From: Cladopsammia gracilis
Taxonomy: Eukaryota; Cnidaria; Anthozoa; Scleractinia; Dendrophylliidae
Assembly (NCBI GenBank): GCA_022457155.1
Contig: JAJGOT010000435.1
Location: 199,001-263,000 of the forward strand
Direction of reading: 5' to 3'
Length of the DNA stretch: 64,000 nucleotides
Position 1 is the first letter of the stretch, and each line of letters opens with the position of its first letter. The position numbers and the translations under genes are program-made. Shown one piece after another: positions 23,201 through 35,200 of this stretch. A model generated the notes under the pieces. That model saw only the letters and a program-made list of their open reading frames with translations, was not told the origin of the DNA and did no database searches.

Positions 23201-26200
23201 AATTTTTTTCACTTCAGATGGCCAAGTTTGGGCCCGTGCTGCTAAATCCCGCTCAAGAAAAATTTATCCCGAAGTTTAGTCCCTCAAAATTGCTTCATTT
23301 TTATCACCAATAGTCAGCAAAGGTGTCGCAAAGCATGTCGGAATATCAATGGCGACATCGAGCACGGAATGTCCACCCAAACAAAATATGGAAAATATTA
23401 TAAGTCTCGAAGCACTTCGGATATCGGGCATTTCGACCACGGCACAGGATGGGAAATGGCCCACAACTCGCAACGCTGCACCTTTTCTGATCCGAAGTGA
23501 TTCCAGACTTTCCCGCCGGCTCGAGTCTTGTCCACCAACGTCTATTTTCACCTCGAGGGCGAAATAGTGATTTAAACACAAGGTGGGACAAGAAACACGA
23601 CTCATTTCTTTGAGAGGTGCTAGAGCCTTAAGGATTTCTGGACTTAATGATGTCCTTCCATCACCGGACGGCCTCAAACTTGTTGGCTTATACACACAGT
23701 ACGGACGATGTGTTAACCATAGCGAGCTCGCGATCAATAAGCGAGCCAGGCACGCGTAAATAGCGGTATTTTTGTTCAGGTGTTTGGCACTGGTCAAGAG
23801 TATTGCGGTCGCATAGTCTCACTGCCAATCTGCTTTTAATGGCTTCATTTTGGAGTTCGTTTCATACAGTTTTGGAAGGAACTACGCTCAGATGTACAGT
23901 CAAATCACTAGAGGGCCAGAACTCATCTTTCTTCAGGTAGTTTAGTTTAGTTAATTTCATTTTTTATGTATTTTTTTTTTCTCTAAAATGACGGAAAAAA
24001 CAGCATACAAATTTCTGAACGATGTTTTGAAGTTAATTTCTAGGTCATGCCAAAAATGAGGCAAAATAAGCACGTAAAAACAAAAAAGGTCTCAAATTTG
24101 ACATAGGTTGGTTATGCTCCAGACGCTTCATTTGACTGGTACTGTAGTCCCCCCCCCCCCCCCCCCCCTCTCTCTCTCTCATGAGTCTTTCCTCTAATAA
24201 AATGACTCTTCCATTTTGATGAAATAAACCCCCGGGTATTAAATCTATTTCAAGGTCTGCTGTTTCAATGTCTGACCCCTCAAAACAGTCATTTATTTTT
24301 CCTATCTAAAAAACTGCAATGTTTCATGCATCTGGTACATCAGGAGCAAAAACCAAGAAATCAAAATAATGTTTAGTTAGATGTTGGTTTGTTTTTAATG
24401 CAGCATTGATGGCAAAATCAGGCACTACAGGGTGGTATGTAAAAGGAACATGATGTTCACTATCAATGAGCAAGAGTATTTTAACAGCATTGCCGAAATG
24501 GTCACGGTATGCTTTACTTTACATTAATACACTGTACAAGTTGTTGTTCATTGTTGTCTTTTTATTTTATTTTATTTTTGTTTTATTCCATTTTCATGAT
24601 AAATAAAAAGGATTAACAAATAGGAAAACAATACATAATTTGCTTAAGGTAATGAAGATTATATGATATTAATTACAACCTCCCTTCACAGTCCTCATTG
24701 GATGAACTAAAAAAATAGAATAAATTTAAAATGAAATAAAAATCCCTTTGGAGGACTTTAAACTTGGGACCTCCAGATTGTAATTCCATACAGTACATGT
24801 AGCCCTGCTGGCCACCAGTCTACACTGGAAATAAATGATTAATTTGTGTAAATATGGTATAAATCTGTTCTTCAGTTTTACAAGAACAATAGAGGACTGC
24901 CAATCAAACTGACAGAACCTGTGAGTCATTCAGAGCTTCCTGGCCAAATAGATGGTGAGGTACAGTGTAGTTAGCCATGGTTTGTACTTTGTCTAGTGAA
25001 CAGTATCAGTGGCACTGTATTTAGTGGAATAAACACTTCCTCTCATTTAAACACTTCCTCAGAAATACACTCCTTGTTGAACAGTCAAATCAGAAATTAA
25101 TGCCTCAGGGGTTCATGACAAGAGAATGTTTATACATCCAGGGTTCTCCTTATCAGGCGGTAACCGGTAAAATTTACCGCTTGAAGCAGCACTTATTACC
25201 GTCTGTAACCGCTTGCCCCCGGAAAATTTTTAAGACACACAGTTTTCCCTTTACCGCTTAGCAAAAATCCCTTACCTGCTAAGCTGAAATTTGGGGAGAA
25301 CCCTGTACATCTACCCATGCATTTATTTTAAAAGAAAACAACACTTGTTTTAGTGATAATAAATTACTAAATTAAAATAAAATCAATTATTGATTTATAC
25401 TAGATATGAATTACAGTGTATAATAATTATATTATGTGTAGACATCTCTGGTATCAGTAAATGTTTGGGCCAATTAAGATACTTTTTTGCAGAAAAAGTG
25501 CATGACCTCTTGTCCTCGTCGTTTATGTTTATAATGAAATGTGATCCCTAAAGTTCCATTTTTTTTTTGCACTTTATTAGTGTTAACAACTCTTTACAAT
25601 CTACAAAATACATAAATAAACAAAAAAGTTACAAAACAACTACCAATACAAGGTTACAACTTAAAACAAGCTATTTGGATATACTTATTTATTACATATA
25701 ATTATAGTTCAAAAAACACAGATACACAGCAAACAAAGGAGGACAAAGAACAAGTACGGGGTCAAGAGAAAAAAAGTTCGCTTACAGAGCAATCTTTACT
25801 TTTGTATGATCTTTGTGTCTATTAAGGGCTTCCATTTATGATAAAAAGTTGTCAGAGAGTTAGACCTAGTTGCAATTCGTTTTTCAATTTCAGCTTTACT
25901 TACAACTATAGCTTGGAACGTTGATATAGATAGTGGCTCCTCTTTAACACTACAGCAATAAATATAATATTTCGCGATAAGAATTAAATGATTGATAAGT
26001 CTATCAAACTTGTCTCTTTTAAGAATTCCAAACATGATTTTGACGATAGAAAGCTCTATTGCTGAGGGCATATACTCTTTGTATAGCTCACTAAAGGAGT
26101 CCCAGAATTGAGCAACAATAGGGCAGAGAAAAGTTATGATTTCATGTGTGACTGATCATTGCCGGCCATATATATTTCAACTTAATATTAGTTTAAAGCC

Positions 26201-29200
26201 TCTGTTTTTTTTTGTTTTTTTTTGTGTGTGTGTGCATGTGTGAGAGAGAGAGTAGGAACCCATTCATCTTCAGTTTCTGTTCTCTAATTTGCTTTTGCGA
26301 TTGATCATCATCCATTGTTCCACCAATATGTCAGGAAAAATTGATCATATTAATGGGGTAGATGGATTTAAGGGTTTTACCATGTACAAAAATGACTGCA
26401 TCAGCTTATTATAATATGACCGTATGGCTCCGCTGATGCAATCCTACAGAAAATAGAATTGCAAGGTAACGTGAGCGGGGACCGGATGGGTTGACGTGAG
26501 CCGGTCCGGAAAAAGCCGTCCGGCCCCACTCGAGTTCAAGCGACCTCGCACTGCACTCATATTATAAAATACTTATTGACCGAGTTAGGTCGGGCCAGAC
26601 GGGAAAATATTTGGCGCATGGACCTCGCTGCGCTTGGTCTGTACGCCATGACCTCGAGCAAAATATTTTCCTGTCCAGCCCTCCCACTCAGTCAATAAGT
26701 GCATAGTATGCCCTCCACCTCACCCTCCCTAAAAGGGGGCTTTTATTTTAAACTATGGTATAAAAGTAGTTTGTCTGTTGTATTCAGCTTGTTCAGAAAA
26801 GAGTTAACACTGTATCTCTTATTTATGCATGATGACTTTCTGTCTCCTTATTCTCCATATTTATATCAGTTAATGGTTTACGTTATAATAATGTAGGCCT
26901 TCTTCCTTATGTTTTCTCTATAGGATCATCTACTAACAGTTCATTGCAGGCAAGACCTCGCCTTCAAACCACAGCTTCATCAGAAATCCAGCTTTGTGTG
27001 GTGGTTGGATCAAAGACATTCTCTCTCCTCACAAGTCCTTTAAATCAAGTGCATTCTCTCAAAGCTCAGATAGAAGAAATAAGTGGGGTACCTGCAGACT
27101 GTCAGTTATTACGACTGGATGGAAAACCTCTGGTTATGAATCAGTTTCTTCTCGGTGACTATCACATCATAGACAACTCTACGATTTATGTCCAGATTCA
27201 TCCTTCGAATGAGGAGTATGTGCTTTAGACATTATTTTATACATGTATATCATACATATAATTATAGTCAGGGGGTGATTACATCAACTGGTTAGTACAT
27301 GTAGTATGCCTAATAGCCTAAGCAAACCAACAGTGGCAACAAGAAAGCTTGCAAATTTTTAGCTGACGTTTATAATTATGAGCAAAACAAAAATATTCTG
27401 ATCTAAATTCAATAATAGCAAGATTTGGAGCAACAAAATGATGGCAGGAGAACTACAATATCCCTACTCCTATTAGGCTAGTGTTTGCAATCTTATTTTA
27501 AGAGCACTTACTGGCCAGGTGAGTCACTTTCAGAATGAACTCACCAAGATTAGTTTTTACTTGCCTTAAAAATAATCCGTCTTCAGTTCCCACAGCTAAA
27601 CTGAAATCTCTCTGAGGGAAAAATAAGAAATGGGTTTTATCATTCGGCCTTTTATGATTAAGAATCAATCACCATTCACTTTGTACCAAATACAACATTC
27701 TTGCCAATCTGCAGTACTTGTTGCAGAGGTGAAGGATAGCATTGTTGATATACTTTTGTTTTCTTCAATTAGTTGGTATGTTGGTAAAATATCACACAGT
27801 GAAGTAGAGTCTGTAGTCAGAGGTATGAGTGTGGCTGATGGAATGTTCCTTATCAGAGATAGCATCACGTTTCCAGGAGATTACTGTCTCTATCTGTGGT
27901 GAGTTGGTGTCTTCTGTACCTGGAAATGTACAAGTTAAGTGTACAATGTATGATAGCATTCTCATTTGGGACCCTTATTGTACATGCATATGTTGGAGTT
28001 TATTTATTTATTTATTTTTTATTTTTGTGGGGGAGGAGGGGGGAGGGTTGGTGGGGAGCACTTTAGGTTACCCATTTTCAGTGTTACATGCATATTGACT
28101 TTTTTGGACCATCTTTCAACATCTGTCTTTCATTATGCTATGTCAGGTATGCCATGTCAGGCCTATTGGGTGTGCTCAAAGTCCATTTTATCAACATACT
28201 TTGCCATGAATGTATTCAGGGTTCCTCTTTCTCAGGAATCATTTGGAAAGAGTAGTTGTGATCTTTATTTTCCTTTGACTCGGATTATGGTTACTGTAAT
28301 GAATTGGAGGCAAAGGAACATACAAATTGTGGTTAGTCCACAGGAAATTGGGCAAACGTTACCTTGTAATAAGTGTGTTGTGACTATTATTATTATCCTG
28401 ACTTGGTAACCTACACTGTACTTCGTTATTACTCTGTATATTGGATACTTCCTTAGAGTTAGTTCTACCAACTGTAATACATCTTTATTTTTTCCACTGG
28501 CAGTAGTCCAGGGCTTGTAATATTTAGTGTTTTCAAATGTGTATAACTTGCTGCTTATTATGTCTTCAAAATGAGAGCCTTGTTTTAATTTGATAGGTGG
28601 AGAGACAAGCCAAATCGTTACAAAGTGGAGACTACTAAGAAAATCCAGTTCAGAATTGACAAGAGTCAACAATTTAGCAGTTTGTCCAATTTGATTGAGG
28701 TAAGCTGTGCATAATAATATGGACTGAACAATGTCAATATTGTCAATAGACAATTAATATTGATAAACATGTTAATTAACACAATGGTGATTTACATGTA
28801 GCGGAACAGTGAATATGAGGTTTTAAGATGGTTTGTTTACAGCCGAGTTACTGTCTTTACTCTTGACAAAACCGTTGACTCCATGTTCTTGTTGCTCTTT
28901 TATTGGATTATTACCAGCAAGTGCTGTAACCATTATTAGAAACTGAAAAGTTAAATTCAGGGTGTTTCTTTTCAGTATTATAAAAGCCATTGTGGTCCTC
29001 TGAAATCACAACTCACTAAACCTGTGAAGATTGACAAAGAATTGAGAGGTGAGTTTAAAGGGACACTGTCCTGGCTGAAATATCTTTTTTTTCATGATTA
29101 TAGCCAGGAGCTTGCTTTAAGCTTACTTAATGATCCTCTTTCAAGGCAGGCTGGTTGGTATCTACGGTAATTACGTACAACAACACACAGGTCATGGGTA

Positions 29201-32200
29201 AAATCAGGGTGGCAGGGAAGCGCTGCTAGGGAACCCCCCAGGGACCAGGAGAGCAATGCCCTCCTGGGGGGAGAGCAGATCAGGTGGTACCAGGGGTGGC
29301 CACTCTGGACGTGGTCCAGATCTGTCTCCAGTGGGGTAAGGCCCATATCCCTAGTCCACGGAACTAGAGAACCAGGAGAGGGGTGCCCTCCTGGGGGGAG
29401 TATGGATATTTCTCCGGACCTGTCTCCAAGGGCTAAGCCTTACTGTGGGGTAAAGCGCAGCCAAGGGTTTCACTTCCCTGCCACCATATTTATTAATAAA
29501 CGATTCTACTACAACAAAAACCTTGCGGCCAGTAAACTTAAAATGACAAAGGTTCCAGTTGTGGGAGGGTGGGGAATTATTGATGCTTGGTGCAAAGCGA
29601 TGGAAGAATGACTGAGTGGGACACGTGTTATTCCATTATAGGTAAGAGCACAAGGGGAAAATAAGACAGAACCTACTGCCGAGTGGTACTTTTGTTTGAA
29701 AACATCTTACAAAGATTGCCTTACATTGGTCTTTGCCTTGAAACTGATAGATACATTGTAAATGAAGCGACTATATCAAATCTTTAAAGGTCAAATTAAT
29801 GAACCAAAAATTTGAATTTTTTTCGTTATCCATTTAAAGCTTTAACCATAATAAAGCATAATAAAGCATACTTAAAACCATAATAAAGCATACTTACGCA
29901 TCAATTTGCCTTCCTGAGCCTTTAAGTAAGTCACATAGCTAAAAGTACGAAGATTTCCGAAGACTTCACGAAAACGTTTCTGAAATGGCCGCGCGCTTCA
30001 AGTGGTAGGATTGGTGAGGATTATGACGTCACTATTGGCGAGCCAACCGTGTTTCCAGTGTCCTCTCTTCTGGCGAATACATGAGTATTCTAAGTTGCGT
30101 GTAAGATTTTCACTGTTTTCGTATTGAAAATGAACAATTGTTGCTGTAGTTTATCGCAGAACAAAACACCATAGTTTTCCGCTCAGTCACCGACTTTCAA
30201 CTCCAATCCTTGACTGTTTTAAAGTGGTCAATAGTGACGTCACTATTGACCGCAATTTTCCCGATCGCTCTACGATTATGAAGGTCAAAAAGTTTCATTT
30301 TTCAACTTCCAATATCTCTGCGATGCGAAGTCCATATAGTTTTAAACTTCAGAATAATTTATTTGGTCCTCTTTCAACCCATTGCACTAATATTGGACTA
30401 AAAGAAAATATGTCAATTTTTTTGGTTCATTTGACCTTTAATCTTTAATCAGGTACTCTTAAAACAGTTAAAACTATGCTAGGAGGTTTAAATATAAAGA
30501 TGAAATAGTATAACGTTTAAAACATTCTAACTGAGGAAATTCAATTCTAGACTAATTTACAATATATATTCTAATCTAATTAATAAATACATAGATATAA
30601 ATAAGTTAAGATAAAAGCATGAAAAATTTTCGAGTAGTAAACAAGCAGTGTTAGAATAAGATCATTAAAAATTATCGATAAGAGAACAAGGTTTGACCTT
30701 GGAATTGAGAAATTACAGAAAAACAGGCTTGGACTTGGGCCTTGAAAGAGTACGGAGAAGTACAGAAATTGTTGTACCCGTGAGATTTGCGTGACAATAG
30801 GCCATGCAATTAACAAGTGGACTGTGGAATAAAATGTTACATGCCAACAGTGAGTACAATTGTCTCAGATCTCATTAACATCAATTTATCCAATAATAAA
30901 CTTGAACTTTATTATCTTGAAATAGGAAGAACCCATCGCCAAAAGTGATAAAAGCAAAGAAATATCAACTAAACAGACAAAATAATGGCTAGAAATGGCA
31001 AGTTTGATTTCTTGACCGGCTGTCAATAAATCAAATTTCATGAACTGTAATCCATTTCAATCCTTGCAATCCGATCCATTCTATAAAATCTTTTTTTTTT
31101 TTTCAACTAACTTGTATATTTGGTGGCATTTGATGATACAGGGTGTATAACGTGAAAATAAGCTAACCGACATTTTGATATTTCGGCTGGACAGTGTCCA
31201 TTTAAAGGCCCACCTTCACCCAAAAGACGTTGCGATCGTTTGTTTTTGTTTTGAAATGCTCCATTATTCGTAAGTAGTTAGGAAAATACATTCTCTAGAG
31301 CACCTCCCAAGGTACTATTTCCACATATTTTTATAATAATTCCCGATATCCAATTTTTTAAAAATTCCCAAAGTATATTTTTCTATCATTTTCTTGCGAA
31401 TCCCTGTCATAGCTTTTTGATTTTAAAGGGAAATCAAGACCTAATTAATTACTGTAATTTTTTGTATTATTGGAATATTTCTTATGGAAAAAAAAGTTTT
31501 TTTAAAGGGAAATAATTAAAATTTATACGGTAACTCTTGTTTATATCGTTGTTTTTCTATTTATTTAAGAGAATCAAAAAAAATCTAATAAAAATATTCT
31601 TAAATAAACGGCTTTACTTAATACTTAAAATTTATTTCCGTATAAAATATAATTAATATCCTTATTGTGTTTAGTCTATAAATCAAACGGGAATAAAGGT
31701 TTTTTAAATCGAAGTAATCGAAGAAATTGAAAAAAATTCAATAACTTAAAAAAATTACAGAAAATATAATAAATTCTTGAATTGCTTTAAATTTCAAAAA
31801 GGTATGAGCTCACTCGCCCTTCGGGCTCGCTCGCGGGATTCGCAAGAAAATGATAGAAAAATATACTTTGGGAATTTTTAAAAAATTGGATATCGGGAAT
31901 TATTATAAAAATATGTGGAAATAGTACCTTGGGAGGTGCTCTAGAGAATGTATTTTCCTAACTACTGAATGGGGCTTTTGGATATTAGGTTTTTTGGGTG
32001 ATTTTGGTCACTTTCATATAGAAAACTGTTTAACGCGTTAGACAAGGGGATTCCCCGAATTATGCGTTTTGATATTTCTTGAATATAAACACCTGCAGTT
32101 TGTTTTGATTATGGTTGAATATTTAATGATTTTACACATGATAAAGTTTGTTAGTAAAGTTTATCGTAAAAGTAAAGTTTGTTAGTAAAGTTTGTTAGTA

Positions 32201-35200
32201 AAGTTTGTTAGTAAAGTTTGTTAGTAAATTTTGTTAGACAAAAAAAAAATGATAAAAAAAAACGACTAACGCGTTAGCCGAAAAAAATTATAACAAAAAT
32301 AACGACTAACGCGTTAGCTGAAAAAAAATTATTTAAGTTAAACTAATAACTACTTACGTCTTAAACTTTTTATTGTATTTCTTTTCAATCTTCGATGAAG
32401 TAGGTGTTAATTCAATCATTTCTTGATCTAAAAGTTTCATATCAGATATGAATTTCTGATAATCGAATTCACCACCTCTCATTGCTGTTCGTAAATTAGT
32501 CAACACTTTTTCATAAGTTGTAAATCCAAATTTAACCATATCTAATTTTCCTTTGTAATTTTTCATTTCATGATATGTTTTTAATATTATTCCAGCTCCA
32601 GTTAAAACACTTAAAATAATAGGGTTTAAGGTTATTCCACCTGTTATTACACCAACTGAAGCTAGTAACACAGACGAAATATTCATAATATAATTTATTT
32701 TTTTATATTTACTTTGACTGTTTTTGTATATCCATGTTTTTTTATGATAAAAAGAGTATAAATCCTTTAATTGTTGGATTTTCTCAGGATTTAAAGTTGA
32801 AGAAATATGATTGAATTCGAATATATCTTTTTGTTCTTTGTGTCTTAATGATTTTATTTTTGTGATTGGCATTTTATTTATAATATTTATAATAAACTTT
32901 TACTGAATACAAGAGTAAATGTAATTTGGTTAACATTTACAATTTGATCAGTTCCTCTTTTATTAATCGCAATCCAAAAATGACTTGTTCGAGTTAATGG
33001 AAAATTGATATCTCTAAAATATTGATGATCATTTCCATTAATTGAAGATAAACTTTTTGTATTTCTACTATCAGATACTTTCAATGTTATATAAAAATAT
33101 CGACTTGAAACATGTAATTCAGTAAAGAAACAATCTATTGATTCCAATTTACAATTGAATGGTATATATAAAGAAGTTGATATTGAATTGAAAAATAGAT
33201 GGTTATTTGATTTTGATTTATTAAAATAAGCAGTTATAAAAAAATGAGATCTTAATGATTTCAAAAAAGATAAACTAACAGGTTGATCATCTTTTGTTGG
33301 ATTTTTAATACTAATATCATGATTATTCATATTAATATCTGTTTCCATCACCATTTTCTGATTTTCAAAAATAAAAGGAGAATCATAAACACTTGATTCA
33401 ACATCATTAACATAATTTTTTACTCCATAAATAATTAAATAAGCTTGTGCTTGTACTAATGGTGTAGTTTTTGATGCATCACAATGTAAATCAACAAAAA
33501 AATATTCAGGTGGGGAAATTTTATATTTATGCATATGAATAATAGATCTAGTATATCCTTCTTTTTGAAAAATTTTTGTTGATTGTTGACCAATATTTAA
33601 ACTTGTTGAAGTAGCATTAACACTAACATTATCCATAGTAACAGGAAAAAATTCTATACATATAGTATATTCTCCTTCTGGTATTTTATACATATTAAAA
33701 CTTATTCTGGAAACATATTTTTGATTAAAATTTATATGAAGAAGTAAATCATAAGCTTTTTTGTTAAAAATATGTGGACTTCTAGCAAAATCATTAATAC
33801 CAGTTACAGTAATATTACTTTCTGATGAACTTTCATTAACATTCTCCATTAAATATCTGAATTCATCTTTTGGATGAGAGGATGCTGAGATATGAGATTC
33901 ACTTACATATTTTTCTAAATATGAAACATTTACTGCAGAATTTTTTTCACTTGAAACTGGAGTTGCTAAATTAGTAATCTTTTTATTATTCATATTTAGA
34001 TCAATATTTGTAGGATTACTTAATTTATGAAGATCTATTTGATGTATTTGACTATTTATTTTTACAGTTTCTTGATCTACATATTGTTTATTAGCTGCAT
34101 GTTTATAATATGTAGGAATTGCTAAATTAGTAATCTTTTTATTATTCATATTTAGATCTTTATCTGCAGGATTATTTAATTTAGTATCCACATACTGTTT
34201 ATTTGCAACTTCATGATCATATTTAGGTAATGTTGATAAATTAAATATTCTATGATTATTGATATCAATATCAACATACATTGGAGAGACTTCTTTACGT
34301 GATAAGAAAATATTCTTCACATCATTATAAGAAGGTACATTGTTATAATTTTGTGTTAAATAATTAAAATTTTGTTGCTTACTTTGTACAATATTATAAA
34401 GTTCTTTCAAATCAATATTTGCACTTATATTTTGTGTATGAGGAATACCACTAATTCTTCCATCAACATATGCTTTATTAGCTGCATCTTTATTACTTCT
34501 TGGAGTTGTTAAATTTATTATTCTTGTATTTTTTGCATCATAATATCTACCTCCATTCAATGTTAAAAAAATACTTTTCCCATAATTCAAAGGAAAAGCA
34601 TCATTTTCTCCAGCTGCTTGTACATTAGTTATTGCATGATAATTCATATCAAGATGATCTTGCATTGGATTTTCTTCATAACGATTTAAGAAAATATTAT
34701 TTGCATCACTATAAGAAATTAAAATATTTTGATTTTTGTCTAAAAAATTATAATTCTGTGGTTTACTATTTAAAATATTAAAAAGTTCTTTCAAATCTAT
34801 ATCTTTAGTAACTTCATGAGTATGTGCAGGTACATTAGGATGATATTTCTTCAAAGTAATCATATTTACAGCTGCTAAATCATCATTCTCATCTGTATCC
34901 ATATTTGTAATTAATTTTCGATTCATTTCAATTCCTCCAGGACGAATTATATTATTTCCTCCTAAATCAAGATGACCAGTCATATGATTTGTGCCACTAA
35001 CAAGAATAACATCAGTAGGATTTGGTTTTGTTGCTAATCCTGTATCAAGTTGATGTTTAGTTATAGCATCAGAAGAATTAATACCTTCTCCAAGATTTAC
35101 TAATCGTTTTTGTTCAATATCGTAATTATTATCAGCATCTAATTTAATTCCTGTGTTTGCATGTATTTCTTGACTAATCTGTCTAATATATTCGTTGATA

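Larger units (their letters stand above)
20764..24403 (+). other. Intron 2 of the Roc-COR gene
   Basis: Repeat-rich: TCGAGTTTCGAGA/CTCGAAACTC foldback segments (21430-21490 and 22555-22665), two GAAGACGT MITE copies and a C-run followed by (TC)n at 24152-24180. A 173-codon minus-strand ORF (23276-23797) is described separately. Confidence 0.55.

Noticed and set aside
26941..26950. Acceptor AG at 26948-26949 as start of exon 5
   Set aside because: It breaks phase with exon 4; the AG at 26922-26923 restores it.
28265..28753. 162-codon minus-strand ORF
   Set aside because: It overlaps exon 7 of the Roc-COR gene on the opposite strand and resembles no protein; shadow frame.
32150..32240. CRISPR-like array
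   Set aside because: Direct tandem 13-bp units without spacers, in a eukaryotic mobile element.
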